A DNA stretch of 64,000 nucleotides, from contig NZ_RWKQ01000011.1 of assembly GCF_003946885.1 (NCBI RefSeq), positions 35,381 through 99,380 of the forward strand, written 5' to 3'. Of this stretch, positions 47,700 to 57,304 are shown in pieces. Under the pieces are notes generated by a model. The model made no database searches. It was not told where the DNA came from and worked only from the letters and a program-made list of their open reading frames with translations. Origin of the DNA: Specibacter cremeus. Lineage in GTDB: Bacteria; Actinomycetota; Actinomycetes; Actinomycetales; Micrococcaceae. A program made the translations under genes and the position numbers. The first letter of the stretch is position 1. Every line of letters starts with the position of its first letter.

Positions 47700-48431
47700 C
47701 TAGTTGTCCGGCACGTGCGGCGTCTTGACCGCGCCGGGGGCCGGCGGCAGGGCACGAGCCAGCAATTCGGCGGCGTTCGCGCCGGGTTCGGGGCGCGGCT
47801 CCACCCGGCCCCGTTTCTCCAGGGCGCGGTGGACCAGCTTCATGGCGTGGTCGACGATGAAGCCGATGCCGATCGCGAACACGATGGCGATGCCGACGCC
47901 CAGCAGCGGGTTCTGGTGGACCCAGTGCGCGGCGAACGTGCCGATGGCCACCGAGTAGAGCACCCAGGTGACGACGGCGATCGCGTCCAGGGCGACGAAG
48001 CGCCGCCACGAGAAGCCCGTCGCCCCGGCGGTGAAGTTCACGGCGATCCGGCCCACCGGGATGTAGCGGGCCGTGAAGATGAGGATGGCGCCGCGTTTGT
48101 CGAGTTCCTTCCCGGCCCACGCGAACGCCTTGGCCCCACGCGGCCGACGCATCCATTTGAACCGGGTGGTGCCCAGTTTGCTGCCCAGGAAATAGGCGAT
48201 GTTGTCGCCGATCATGGCGCCCACGGCCGCCCCCAGCATGAGCAGCCAGATGTTGGGGTGGCCGAACTTGGCCGCGATGGACGCCAACGCCACGATGGCC
48301 GTCTCGCTGGGCAGGAACAGGAAGAATCCGTCGATGAGGCAGAACAGGGCCACCACGGGCACAACCCACCACTGGGCGGCCGAATGGGTGATGAGTTCAT
48401 TCAACTGATGAATGACGTGCAGGAAGTCCAC
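47700..48431 (-). CDS. DedA family membrane protein
   Basis: 243 residues from the GTG at 48431 (upstream frame to 48494 lacks support). Family motifs: FLPSETAIVALASIAAKFG, AAVGAMIGDNIAYFLGSKLG, the basic FARYIPVGR-like TARYIPVGRIAVNFTAGATG, and four to five membrane helices. Members are lipid scramblases or flippases, some for undecaprenyl phosphate. The C-terminal 45 residues are hydrophilic. GAGAGAGG lies about 13 bases before the start. Confidence 0.9.
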   Translation of the reverse strand: MDFLHVIHQLNELITHSAAQWWVVPVVALFCLIDGFFLFLPSETAIVALASIAAKFGHPNIWLLMLGAAVGAMIGDNIAYFLGSKLGTTRFKWMRRPRGAKAFAWAGKELDKRGAILIFTARYIPVGRIAVNFTAGATGFSWRRFVALDAIAVVTWVLYSVAIGTFAAHWVHQNPLLGVGIAIVFAIGIGFIVDHAMKLVHRALEKRGRVEPRPEPGANAAELLARALPPAPGAVKTPHVPDN

Positions 48432-48597
48432 CGAAGAACGGTTCCTCTCTCGGAGGCGGTTGTCACTTTCAAGTTTCCCACGCGCCGGGGGCACCGGCTA
48501 TCCGTCGTGCGGGCGACATTGCCGTGTCCCGGTCCTCCCGGCATCCTCCCTGGGTATGAGGCGGCCCCGATCCGCAAAAGGTGGGGGGCGATGGAAT

Positions 48598-49944
48598 TCA
48601 GGCGATGCGTTCGAGCACGAGCGGGCGGGCGCCGGAGGCGTCGACGACCCCGGGCCGGGTCTGTCCGTTTCCCGCCTCGATGGTGACGGCGTCGGCCAGG
48701 GCGGCCGCGGCCCGGGGAAACCGATCGGGGGAGTCAGAAAGCAGCGTCATGAGCGGCTGTCCGGCCCGGACCGTGTCGCCGGGCTTGGCGTGCAGGCGAA
48801 CGCCGGCGCCCGCCTGGACGGCGTCCTCCCTGCGGGCCCGTCCGGCGCCTAGCCGCCATGCGGCCACGCCGACCGCCAGGGCGTCCACGCGTGTCAGCAC
48901 GCCGTCGGACGCGGCCGTGAGCGTCTCCGATTCGCGCGCCACGGGCAAGGCCGCCAAAGGGTCGCCGCCCTGGGCGGCGATCATGCGCCGCCACACGTCC
49001 ATGGCCCGCCCGTCGCGCAGCGCGGCGGCCGGGTCGGCGTCGTGCACGCCCGCGGCGGCCAGCATCTCCTGCGCCAGGCGCACGGTGAGCTCGACGACGT
49101 CGGCCGGCCCGCCGCCGTCGAGCACGTCCACGGCCTCCTGGACCTCGATGGCGTTCCCGGCCGTCAGCCCCAGCGGCGTGTCCATGCCGGTCAGCAGCGC
49201 CACGGTGGCCATGCCGGCGTCACGGCCCAGGTCGACCATGGTGCGGGCCAGCCGGCGGGCCTGGTCCACGTCCTTCATGAACGCCCCGGAGCCGACCTTC
49301 ACGTCGAGCACCAGGGCGCCGGTCCCCTCGGCGATCTTCTTGCTCATGATGGAGGAGGCGATGAGTTCGATCGACTCGACCGTGCCGGTCACGTCGCGCA
49401 GCGCATACAGCTTCTTGTCCGCGGGCGCGAGCCCGGCGCCGGCCGCGCAGATGACGGCACCCACCTCGGAGAGCTGGCGCATCATCTCGGCGTGGCCCAG
49501 CTCGGCCCGCCAGCCCGGGATCGCCTCCAGCTTGTCCAGCGTGCCGCCGGTGTGGCCCAGGCCGCGGCCGGAAAGCTGCGGGACGGCCACCCCGAACACG
49601 GCCACCAGCGGGGCCAGCGGCAGCGTGATCTTGTCCCCGACGCCGCCGGTGGAGTGCTTGTCCGTCGTGGCCAGCACCCGGCCGTCGGGGGTGCGCAGCC
49701 CGCTGAAGTCCATTCGCTCCCCGGAGGCGATCATCGCCGCCGTCCACTGCGCGATCTCGGTCCGGCCCATGCCGTTGAGCAGGATGGCCATGTTCAGCGC
49801 GGCCATCTGCTCCTCGGCGATGGCGCCCCGGGTGTAGGCGTCGATGGTCCAGCCGATCTGGTCGGCGGTCAGCGTGCCCCGGTCGCGTTTGGCGCGGATG
49901 ATGTCGACGGCGTCGAACGCCGGGCCCGTATAAGCGGTGCTCAT
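48598..49944 (-). CDS. deoA: Thymidine phosphorylase
   Basis: 448 residues; phosphorolysis of thymidine to thymine and deoxyribose-1-phosphate. Signature SGRGLGHTGGTLDKLEAIPG, phosphate site KHSTGGVGDKITLPLAPLVA and the C-terminal PYNP domain with RLHAKPGDTVRAGQPL. The ATG overlaps the cdd stop (ATGA), so it is last in the nucleoside operon. Length is standard for the pyrimidine-nucleoside phosphorylase family. Confidence 0.96.
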   Translation of the reverse strand: MSTAYTGPAFDAVDIIRAKRDRGTLTADQIGWTIDAYTRGAIAEEQMAALNMAILLNGMGRTEIAQWTAAMIASGERMDFSGLRTPDGRVLATTDKHSTGGVGDKITLPLAPLVAVFGVAVPQLSGRGLGHTGGTLDKLEAIPGWRAELGHAEMMRQLSEVGAVICAAGAGLAPADKKLYALRDVTGTVESIELIASSIMSKKIAEGTGALVLDVKVGSGAFMKDVDQARRLARTMVDLGRDAGMATVALLTGMDTPLGLTAGNAIEVQEAVDVLDGGGPADVVELTVRLAQEMLAAAGVHDADPAAALRDGRAMDVWRRMIAAQGGDPLAALPVARESETLTAASDGVLTRVDALAVGVAAWRLGAGRARREDAVQAGAGVRLHAKPGDTVRAGQPLMTLLSDSPDRFPRAAAALADAVTIEAGNGQTRPGVVDASGARPLVLERIA

Positions 49945-50348
49945 GCGTGTCTCCCCAGATCCTCGGGCCCGAACGCGTCGGGCAATACCTGTTCCATGGT
50001 GCGCACGCCGCGGCCGGTCATCAGGACCATGCCGGGGGCGCGGAATTCGTACAGCAACTGCCGGCAGCGCCCGCACGGCATCAACACAGCACCGGCGCCA
50101 TCCACGCAGTAGAACGCCCGGATCCTGGCCGGCGCCCCGGCACCACCCATCCGCAGGGCGCCGACCATGGTGCACTCGGCGCACAGCGTCACGCCCAGGC
50201 TGGCGTTCTCGATGTTGCACCCGCTCACGATCCGCCCGTCGTCGAGCAGTGCCGCGGCACCCACGGGAAAGTTCGAATACGGCGCGTAGGCCCGGCCCAT
50301 GGCGGCCGTGGCGGCCGCGCGCAGTGGTTCCCAATCGACGTCATCCAT
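49941..50348 (-). CDS. cdd: Cytidine deaminase
   Basis: 135 residues, homotetrameric type. Zinc site C56-A-E58 (TLCAECT) and PCGRC (Cys92, Cys95); substrate loop FPVGAAALLDDG and CNIENAS. Produces uridine from cytidine. AAGGGA precedes the ATG, and it begins two bases after the permease stop; downstream it overlaps deoA. Confidence 0.96.
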   Translation of the reverse strand: MDDVDWEPLRAAATAAMGRAYAPYSNFPVGAAALLDDGRIVSGCNIENASLGVTLCAECTMVGALRMGGAGAPARIRAFYCVDGAGAVLMPCGRCRQLLYEFRAPGMVLMTGRGVRTMEQVLPDAFGPEDLGRHA

Positions 50349-50350
50349 GC

Positions 50351-51667
50351 CTATCCCTTCACGTATGGTTGGCCGTCGGCGGCCGGCGCGCGGGACCTGC
50401 CCACGAACCCGGACACGGCCAGGATGGTCAGCGCGTACGGCAGCATGGCCAGGAACTGTCCGTCGATCGGCGTGCCGGCCAGCGACAGGATGCTCTGCAG
50501 GTTGCCGGCCACGCCGAACAACAGCGCGGCCAGCGCGGCCCCGATCGGGTTCCAGCGGCCGAAGATCAGCGCGGCCAGCGCGATGAAGCCAAGCCCCCCG
50601 GTCATGTCCTTGCTGAAGCTGCTGACCGCCACGAGCGTGAAGTACGCACCACCGATCCCGGCCACGGCGCCGCCGGCCAGCACGTTGCGGACCCGGGTGC
50701 GGTTGACGTTGATGCCCACCGTGTCCGCCGCCTTGGGATGTTCGCCGACGGCGCGGATGCGCAGCCCCCACCGGGTGCGGAACAGGCCGAACCAGATGGC
50801 CGCCACGAGCACCAGCATGAGGTAGCCGATGATCGACTGGCGGAACAGCATGGGGCCGATGACCGGGATCTCGGACAGCAGCGGGATGGGCAGCGCGGGC
50901 AGCTGCGCGGGCTGGTTGTAGATGGTCGCCCCGTTCACGGACGTCTTCATGATCTTCTCGAACAGGAAGCCGGTCAGGCCGGAGACGAGCACGTTGAGCA
51001 CCACGCCGACGATGATCTGGTTCACCACGTACTTGATGCTGAACACGGCCAGCAGCGCGGAGACGGCCACGCCGGCGGCGGCGGCGGCGAACAGGCCGGC
51101 AAAGGCGTTGTGCGTGATCGACGCGACCAGCGCGGCCGTGAACGCGCCGGCCAGCAGCTGGCCCTCGATGGCAATGTTCACGACGCCGGAGCGTTCACAC
51201 AGCACCCCGGACAGCGAACCGAACACGAGCGGGGTGGTGATGAGCATGGCGCCGGTGAACAGGCCCACCAGGGTGATGTTCTGGGTCGTGGTGCCGCCGA
51301 CGATCCAGACCAGAAGCCCGACGACGAACACGGGGGCATACGTCAGCGTCACCCACTTGGCGATCCGGCCGTTCGCCCGCATCTGCCGGTACGCGAGCAC
51401 GGCCAGCGCCGTGCACACCACGGCGATGGCGACGCCGAACGCCTTGGCCGGCAGCACCAGGTTGGGCACCTGCCAGGCGTCGTTGTCCTGCGAAATGCGG
51501 AACGTGGCCTGCCCGCCGGGGCCGAGCACGGCGAACACCACGATCGCCACGGCGGCCAGCACGGCCAACACGATCGGGGTGCGCCGGCTGCCCGGGGCCG
51601 GACCGACCCCGGCCACCGCGGGCTGGCCGGCGGGCCGGCCCGCCGGTTGCGTGGTCACGGTGCTCAT
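50351..51667 (-). CDS. Nucleoside ABC transporter permease (second subunit)
   Basis: 438 residues, about ten membrane helices with the BPD_transp_2 core: PLVFGSLSGVLCERSGVVNIAIEGQ typical of simple-sugar/nucleoside permeases (RbsC-like, YufQ/NupQ type), and ALIFGRWNPIGAALAALLFG. The N-terminal 30 residues are cytosolic and P/G-rich. Overlaps the preceding permease by four bases. With the BMP lipoprotein and cdd/deoA in the operon, the substrate is most likely a nucleoside. Confidence 0.93.
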   Translation of the reverse strand: MSTVTTQPAGRPAGQPAVAGVGPAPGSRRTPIVLAVLAAVAIVVFAVLGPGGQATFRISQDNDAWQVPNLVLPAKAFGVAIAVVCTALAVLAYRQMRANGRIAKWVTLTYAPVFVVGLLVWIVGGTTTQNITLVGLFTGAMLITTPLVFGSLSGVLCERSGVVNIAIEGQLLAGAFTAALVASITHNAFAGLFAAAAAGVAVSALLAVFSIKYVVNQIIVGVVLNVLVSGLTGFLFEKIMKTSVNGATIYNQPAQLPALPIPLLSEIPVIGPMLFRQSIIGYLMLVLVAAIWFGLFRTRWGLRIRAVGEHPKAADTVGINVNRTRVRNVLAGGAVAGIGGAYFTLVAVSSFSKDMTGGLGFIALAALIFGRWNPIGAALAALLFGVAGNLQSILSLAGTPIDGQFLAMLPYALTILAVSGFVGRSRAPAADGQPYVKG

Positions 51668-52908
51668 GCGCTGGCTCCTTCACGGCGGACGGCCCGGATC
51701 CGGAACATGGACCGGATCAGCGGCGGGGCGGCGATGAACAGCACGATCAGCGATTGCACCACCGCGACGATGTCAATGGAAACATCCGCGTTCACGGCCA
51801 TGGACGTGCCGCCGGCCTTGAACGCGCCGAACAGCAGGGCGGCGAAGAACGTGCCCCAGGGGGTGGAGCGGCCCAGCAGCGCCACGGTGATGGCGTCGAA
51901 GCCGATGCTGCCGGCGACCTCCGCGTCCAGCGACTTCTCCGTGCCCGCCACCTGCGCGGTGCCGGCCAGCCCGGCCAGCGCACCGGCGATCAACATGACG
52001 GTGATGTAGCCGCGCGAGACGATCATGCCGGCGGTCCGCGCGGCCAACGGGTTCGTGCCGATGGCCCGGTACTCGAAGCCGAGCGTCGAGCGGTTCAGCA
52101 GCCAGCCGACGGCCAGGACGGCCGCGATGGCCAGGATGAACCCGGCATGCAGGCGGAAGTTCGGTCCCAGCAGCAGCGGGTACAGCGCATTGTCGGGCAT
52201 CTTCGGGCTGACCGGGTTGGTGCTGTTCGGGTCCTTGAGCTGGTTCTTGAGCAGGTACAGGACCAGGGCCGCGGCGATGTAGTTGAGCATGATGGTCACG
52301 ATGACCTCGTGGGCGCCCGTCTTGGCCTTGAGCACGCCGGCGATGCCACCCCACAGCGCGCCGCCGAGCGCGCCGGCCAGGATGACGACCACCAGGTGCA
52401 GGCCCACCGGCAGGTCCAGGAAGAACCCGGCCGCGCCGGCGAAGGTGGCGCCGAGGATGATCTGGCCCTGGGCGCCGATGTTGAACAGGCCGGTCCGGAA
52501 CGCGAGCGTCACGGACAGCCCGGCCAGGATCAGCGGTGTGGCGAACGTCAGCGTCTCGAAGATGCCCAGCTTGCCCTGCCACGTGCGCGCGCCCGGGTCG
52601 TACGTGGCCCCGCGCAACAGGGCGCCGTACGCGTCGGACACGGATGCCCAGATGGCGTTGACGGTGGCCCCGGGCGAGGCGAAGAAGTAGCCGGCGGCGG
52701 AGCCGACGCGCGGGTCGGTGACGGCGATCAGGATCGCGCCGATGATGAGTGCGACGATGACGGCCAGCACCGAGATCACGGCGTTGCCGCTGAGGATCTC
52801 ACGGACCACCCGGCCGCCCTCGCCGTCCTGCCGGGGCCTGGTGGTGGGGGCGGGCAACGGCGCCTGCTCCGGTGCCGGTTCCGTTGTCCGGGGGGCGGGG
52901 TCGGTCAT
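51664..52908 (-). CDS. Nucleoside ABC transporter permease (first subunit)
   Basis: 414 residues; N-terminal cytosolic arm of about 45 residues then eight to ten helices. Family segments: TFATPLILAGLSVTLAFRTG LFNIGAQGQ (NupP/YufP-like) and AGSIGFDAITVALLGRSTPW. Coupled by four-base overlaps to the ATPase upstream and the second permease downstream. Confidence 0.93.
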   Translation of the reverse strand: MTDPAPRTTEPAPEQAPLPAPTTRPRQDGEGGRVVREILSGNAVISVLAVIVALIIGAILIAVTDPRVGSAAGYFFASPGATVNAIWASVSDAYGALLRGATYDPGARTWQGKLGIFETLTFATPLILAGLSVTLAFRTGLFNIGAQGQIILGATFAGAAGFFLDLPVGLHLVVVILAGALGGALWGGIAGVLKAKTGAHEVIVTIMLNYIAAALVLYLLKNQLKDPNSTNPVSPKMPDNALYPLLLGPNFRLHAGFILAIAAVLAVGWLLNRSTLGFEYRAIGTNPLAARTAGMIVSRGYITVMLIAGALAGLAGTAQVAGTEKSLDAEVAGSIGFDAITVALLGRSTPWGTFFAALLFGAFKAGGTSMAVNADVSIDIVAVVQSLIVLFIAAPPLIRSMFRIRAVRREGASA

Positions 52909-54461
52909 GCCGGTTCCCTTTCAATGGTCGCGTCGGGATGATCCAGGTGGGCCCGGGCCTCGTCGACGGTCAGCCCCGCCATCATGAGCCCGAGCAGTTC
53001 GCGGCTGGACTTGCCCGGCACCACCCCCATCAGCTTGCCGGCGAACAGCACGGCGATCCGGTCGGAGAGTTCGAGCACCTCGTCGAGCTCGGTGGAGACG
53101 ATGAGCACCGGCGTGCCGGCGTCGCGTTCGGCCACGATGCGCTTGTGTAGGAACTCGATCGAGCCCACGTCGACGCCGCGGGTCGGCTGGGAGGCGAGGA
53201 ACAGCTTCAACGGCCGGGACAGCTCCCGGGCCAGCACGACCTTCTGCTGGTTGCCGCCGGAAAGGGTGGCTACCGGATCGGCCGCGGAGAGCGTGCGCAC
53301 GTCGAACTCGGCGACCTTCGCCGCCGCGTTCGCGGCGATGGCCGCCCGGTCCAGGGTGGCCCGCCGGGAGAACGGCCGCTGCTTGTACAGGTCAAGGACC
53401 AGGTTCTCGGCGATCGAGAATCCGCCGACGAGCCCGTCGTCCTGCCGGTCCTCGGGCACGTAGCCGACGCCGGCGTCGAGCACCTCGCGCACGCTGCGCC
53501 CGACCAGTTCCGTGCCGCCGAGCGTGATGGAGCCCCGGACGTGCCGGCGCAGCCCAAGCACGGCCTCGGCCAGCTCGGTCTGGCCGTTGCCCTGCACGCC
53601 GGCGATGCCGAGGATCTCGCCGCGGGAGACGGCGAAGGTGACATCGTCGACGACCCGCTGGCCGGCGTCGTTCGTCACCGTCAGGTTGGTGACCGCAAAC
53701 GTCGTCTCCCCCGGCTCGGCGGCGGACTTCTCCAGCGTCAGGCTCACCGACCGGCCCACCATCATCGAGGCCAGCTCGGTGGTGGGCGCCGACGGGTCGG
53801 CCGTGCCGACGACCTTGCCGCGGCGGATCACGGTGATCTTGTCGGAGACGGCCTTGACCTCGCGCAGCTTGTGCGAGATGAACACGATCGACGTGCCGTT
53901 GGCCTTCAGCTGGCGCATGATGTCCATGAGCTCGTCGGTTTCCTGGGGTGTGAGCACGGCGGTGGGCTCGTCCAGGATGAGCACCTTGGCCTCGCGGGCC
54001 AGGGCCTTGATGATCTCCACGCGCTGCTGCACGCCGACGGGCAGCTCCCCGACGAGCGCGTCGGGGTCGACGTCGAAGCCGAACTGGGCGGAGATCTCGC
54101 GGATCCGCCGGCGCGTGGCGTCCAGGTCCAGGATGCCGCCGCGGCCGGTGCTCTCGTTGCCGAGCGCCACATTCTCGGCGACCGTGAACACGGGCACCAG
54201 CATGAAGTGCTGGTGCACCATGCCGATGCCGACGGCCATGGCGTCGGCGGGGCCGGCGAAGGCCACGGCCGAGCCGTCGACGTGGATCTCCCCGGACGTC
54301 GGCTGGTGCAGCCCGTACAGGACGTTCATGAGCGTGGACTTGCCGGCGCCGTTCTCGCCGAGCAGGCTGTGGATCTGTCCGGGCTCGACCACCAGGTCGA
54401 TGTGGTCGTTGGCGACGAGGGCGCCGAAGCTCTTGGTAATGCCCTTGAGTTCCAGTTTCAA
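52905..54461 (-). CDS. Nucleoside ABC transporter ATP-binding protein (two cassettes)
   Basis: About 518 residues from a TTG at 54461 (start uncertain; the frame is open to 54533). Two ABC cassettes as in RbsA/NupO: first with Walker A GENGAGKST, LPVGVQQRVEI and LILDEPTAVLTPQE; second with degenerate Walker A GVQGNGQTEL, signature TLSGGNQQKVVLAREL and SQPTRGVDVGS. The C-terminal degenerate P-loop is normal for this class. Overlaps the permease gene by four bases. Confidence 0.94.
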   Translation of the reverse strand: MKLELKGITKSFGALVANDHIDLVVEPGQIHSLLGENGAGKSTLMNVLYGLHQPTSGEIHVDGSAVAFAGPADAMAVGIGMVHQHFMLVPVFTVAENVALGNESTGRGGILDLDATRRRIREISAQFGFDVDPDALVGELPVGVQQRVEIIKALAREAKVLILDEPTAVLTPQETDELMDIMRQLKANGTSIVFISHKLREVKAVSDKITVIRRGKVVGTADPSAPTTELASMMVGRSVSLTLEKSAAEPGETTFAVTNLTVTNDAGQRVVDDVTFAVSRGEILGIAGVQGNGQTELAEAVLGLRRHVRGSITLGGTELVGRSVREVLDAGVGYVPEDRQDDGLVGGFSIAENLVLDLYKQRPFSRRATLDRAAIAANAAAKVAEFDVRTLSAADPVATLSGGNQQKVVLARELSRPLKLFLASQPTRGVDVGSIEFLHKRIVAERDAGTPVLIVSTELDEVLELSDRIAVLFAGKLMGVVPGKSSRELLGLMMAGLTVDEARAHLDHPDATIEREPA

Positions 54462-54548
54462 GGATTCAACCCATCTAGGAGTCGGGGCGGGCGGACGCCG
54501 ATGCGCCGGGCCGGCGATGCCGGCACGGCGCATCGGCGCCCGCGCGTG

Positions 54549-55661
54549 CTACTTCGGGCTGGACTTCGACTCCACCTTGACGGCGCCGGAGATGATGTCC
54601 TTCTTGAGCTGCGCCAGCTGGCTCTTCGTGTCGGCGCTGACGGCCGATTCGAGGTCGTGGAACGGGGCGATGGCCACGCCGCCGTTCTCCAGCGTGCCGA
54701 TGTACGGGGCGGGGTCGAACTTGCCCTCCAGGTCGTCCTTCGTGATGGTTTCCACGGCCTCGCCCATGGTCTTGATGACCGAGGTCAGCAGGATGGACTT
54801 GTAGGCCGGGGCGGTCAAGACGCCGTCGGAGTCGACCCACACCAGCTTGACGTCCTTGCCGCCCTTGTTGGCGGCCAGGATCGCATCGCCGGCGCCCTTG
54901 CCGAGCGGACCGGCCACCGGCATGATGACGTCCGCGCCGTCACCGATCAGGTTGTTGGTGGCCTTGGTGCCCTCCTGGATGATGTCGAACGTGTTGGCGA
55001 ACAGGCCCTGCTGCTTGGCCACATCCCAGCCGAGCACCTGGACGTTCTTGCCCTGCTTGTCGTTGAAGTACTTCACGCCCTCGGCGAAGCCGTCCATGAA
55101 GATGGACACCGTGGGGATGTTGATGCCGCCGAACGTGCCCACCTTGCCGGTCTTGGACACGGACGCGGCCGCGTAACCGGCCAGGAACGCGGCCTGGGCC
55201 GTGTCGTAGACCACCGGCTTGACGTTGGGCAGCTTGATCGAGTTGTCGTCGATGATGGCGTAGTGCAGGTCCTTGTTTTGGGCCGCGACCTTCTTCGTGG
55301 CATCCGCCAGCAGGAAGCCGACCGTGAACGTCAGGTTGCAGCCGGCGTTGGCCATCTGGTTCAGGTTCGGCTCGAAGTCGGCCTTCGTGGTGGACTGCGC
55401 CTCCTTCATCTTGATGCCCAGGTCCGCGACGGTCTTCTTCAGGCCCTCGTAGGAGGACTGGTTGAACGACTGGTCGTCGAAGCCGCCGGAGTCGGAGACG
55501 ATGCAGCCCAGGTACTTCGCGGCGGCCGGGTTCGTGCTTGCTCCCCCGCCGGACGTGCCGGGGGCCTGGCCGCAACCGGCCAGCAGGAGCGCCGTTGCCC
55601 CCAGGGTGACCGTTCCAAGCGTCGCACCGCGTTTGAGCGTGCCTCGCAGCAAGTTCTTCAA
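54549..55661 (-). CDS. BMP family nucleoside-binding lipoprotein
   Basis: 370 residues from a TTG at 55661 with GGAGG six bases upstream. Lipoprotein signal with lipobox LLAG-Cys30, then the BMP/Med fold: SGGFDDQSFNQSSYEGLKK, TVGFLLADATKKVA, PVAGPLGKGAGDAILAANKG, VWVDSDGVLT. In related bacteria BMP proteins bind purine or other nucleosides. First gene of the transporter-salvage operon; 87 bases separate it from the ATPase gene. Confidence 0.95.
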   Translation of the reverse strand: MKNLLRGTLKRGATLGTVTLGATALLLAGCGQAPGTSGGGASTNPAAAKYLGCIVSDSGGFDDQSFNQSSYEGLKKTVADLGIKMKEAQSTTKADFEPNLNQMANAGCNLTFTVGFLLADATKKVAAQNKDLHYAIIDDNSIKLPNVKPVVYDTAQAAFLAGYAAASVSKTGKVGTFGGINIPTVSIFMDGFAEGVKYFNDKQGKNVQVLGWDVAKQQGLFANTFDIIQEGTKATNNLIGDGADVIMPVAGPLGKGAGDAILAANKGGKDVKLVWVDSDGVLTAPAYKSILLTSVIKTMGEAVETITKDDLEGKFDPAPYIGTLENGGVAIAPFHDLESAVSADTKSQLAQLKKDIISGAVKVESKSSPK

Positions 55662-55862
55662 GGTTCCTCCATAGTGTGGTCTCGGCCCGTGCCGGGAGCT
55701 GCGGGACGGTCCGGCCAAGACGTTAGGCGCTTGACGTCAGCGCTCGCACCACTCCGCCGGACGTGATGATAACAACACAGTAGCGGCCGGCCCCGGGCGC
55801 GCATAGGCCCGACGGCGGCACTTGAGGCGCATCGTTGGGGAACCGTTATGTTTGGCCCGGGT
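55662..55862. other. Upstream region of the BMP operon
   Basis: No gene. Contains TAACGT (minus strand, about 55719-55724) as possible -10, a TGACGTCA palindrome at 55732-55739 and an AT-rich TGATGATAACAACAC at about 55760-55775 that could be a regulator site. Confidence 0.4.
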
Positions 55863-56001
55863 TCGCGGTCTCGACGGGCTCGACCACCGCAGTCGGTGAT
55901 TGAGCCCGTCGAAATCACCGGGCCTCGACAGGCTCGACCACCGGAGTCGGTGATTGAGCCCGTCGAAATCGGGACGAGGTCTCGACAAGCTCGACCACCG
56001 T
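55863..56001. repeat. Palindromic repeat family, two full hairpins plus a half
   Basis: Two near-identical blocks (about 55870 and 55925): TCTCGACGGGCTCGACCACCG, four-base CAGT or GAGT spacer, CGGTGATTGAGCCCGTCGAA; then a half unit GTCTCGACAAGCTCGACCAC CG. The spacer is GAGT/CAGT here, TCGG at 6724 and none at 2628. Confidence 0.85.
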
Positions 56002-56019
56002 TGCAACGCCCGGGTACCG

Positions 56020-57222
56020 CTACGACCTGGCGGGCAGCGTGCGCAGCGCGGCCGCGCCGAGCACACAGATGCCGTTGGCCAGGGCGCGCTCGTCAACGAT
56101 GTAGTCGCCGCGGTGCAGGTCGTACTCCTCGCCGCCGGGCACGTGCGTGCCCAACCGCATCAGCGCGCCGGGAATGCCCTGCAGGAACCAGGCGAAATCC
56201 TCCCCGCCCATGGATTGCGGCGCCAGCACCACCGACTCGGGGCCCAGCTCGGCCCGTGCGGCGGCCTCGATGAGCGCCGTCTCATGCTCGGAGTTGACCA
56301 CCGGCGGCACGCCACGGGTGTGCTCGAGGCTGACCTCGACGCCGTACGGCGCCGCGACCTCCTTGACGACCCTGTCCAGCAGTTCGCCGGCCTCATGCCA
56401 TGCCTCGCGGTCCAGGCACCGCATGGTGCCGCTCATGACGCCGCTGCCCGGGATGGCGTTGGGCGCGGCGCCGGCGCTGATCTGGCCCCAGACGACCGAG
56501 ACACCGCTGCGCACGTCGATGCGCCGGGACAGCACGGCGGGGACGTTGACGGCGATCTGCGCCAACGCGAACACCAGGTCCTCGGTCAGGTGCGGCCGGG
56601 ACGTGTGCCCGCCACGGCCCGAGAGCTCGATCCGGATGGTGTCCGAGGCGCTCGTGATGGCCCCGATGCGCGTGCCGATCTTGCCGACCTCCACGCGTGG
56701 GTCGCAGTGCAGCGCCATGATGCGCGGCACGCCGTCGAGCGCGCCCTGGTCGATGCAGGCCAGCGCGCCGCCGGGCATGGTCTCCTCGGCGGGCTGGAAG
56801 ATGATGCGGATGGTGCCGCCCAGCGGCTGCGCCCGGTCCATCTCGGCGAGCATGAGGGCGATGCCGAGCATGGTGGCGGTGTGGAAGTCGTGGCCGCAGC
56901 CGTGCGTCACGCCGTGATTGCGCGACGCGTACGGCAGGCCGGTCTCCTCGATGATGGGCAGTGCGTCGATGTCCCCGCGCAGCGCCGTGCCGATCGGGCC
57001 CGAGCCGACGTCGACAATCACGCCGGTGCCCTCGAGCCGGCGCGGGGACAGCCCGGCCATCACGAGCCGGTCGAAGATCTTCCCGGTGGTGCGGTGTTCC
57101 TGGAAAGACAGTTCCGGATGGGCATGCAGGTCCCGGCGGAACTCGAGCACCTCATCGAGCAGCGGTTCCAACCAGGGCCCGACCGATTCGGCGTGTTCTG
57201 TCTCCAGTGAGTAATTGCGCAC
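56020..57222 (-). CDS. M20 family amidohydrolase (IAA-amino acid hydrolase-like)
   Basis: 400 residues; metal-binding features GVTHGCGHDFHTATML (His-Asp-His), PAEETMPGGA (Glu), ALHCDP and the C-terminal SMGGEDFAWFLQGIPGALMR LG typical of M20D peptidases. It hydrolyses N-acyl or N-aminoacyl amides; the substrate is unknown. M. tuberculosis keeps two such amidases (amiA1/amiB1) near deoA and sdh. GTG start directly six bases after TAGAGT indicates a leaderless message. Confidence 0.93.
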   Translation of the reverse strand: MRNYSLETEHAESVGPWLEPLLDEVLEFRRDLHAHPELSFQEHRTTGKIFDRLVMAGLSPRRLEGTGVIVDVGSGPIGTALRGDIDALPIIEETGLPYASRNHGVTHGCGHDFHTATMLGIALMLAEMDRAQPLGGTIRIIFQPAEETMPGGALACIDQGALDGVPRIMALHCDPRVEVGKIGTRIGAITSASDTIRIELSGRGGHTSRPHLTEDLVFALAQIAVNVPAVLSRRIDVRSGVSVVWGQISAGAAPNAIPGSGVMSGTMRCLDREAWHEAGELLDRVVKEVAAPYGVEVSLEHTRGVPPVVNSEHETALIEAAARAELGPESVVLAPQSMGGEDFAWFLQGIPGALMRLGTHVPGGEEYDLHRGDYIVDERALANGICVLGAAALRTLPARS

Positions 57223-57228
57223 AGGAAA

Positions 57229-57234
57229 ACTCTA
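57229..57234 (-). promoter_or_regulatory. -10 element TAGAGT of the M20 gene (leaderless)
   Basis: Minus strand TAGAGT, TTTCCT, GTG at 57222. Confidence 0.5.
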
Positions 57235-57304
57235 ACCACTGGGCCCCGTCGCCGCGGCATCCGGAGGGCTGTTACGTCATAGAACCACGTTCACGGCCCG
57301 GCGG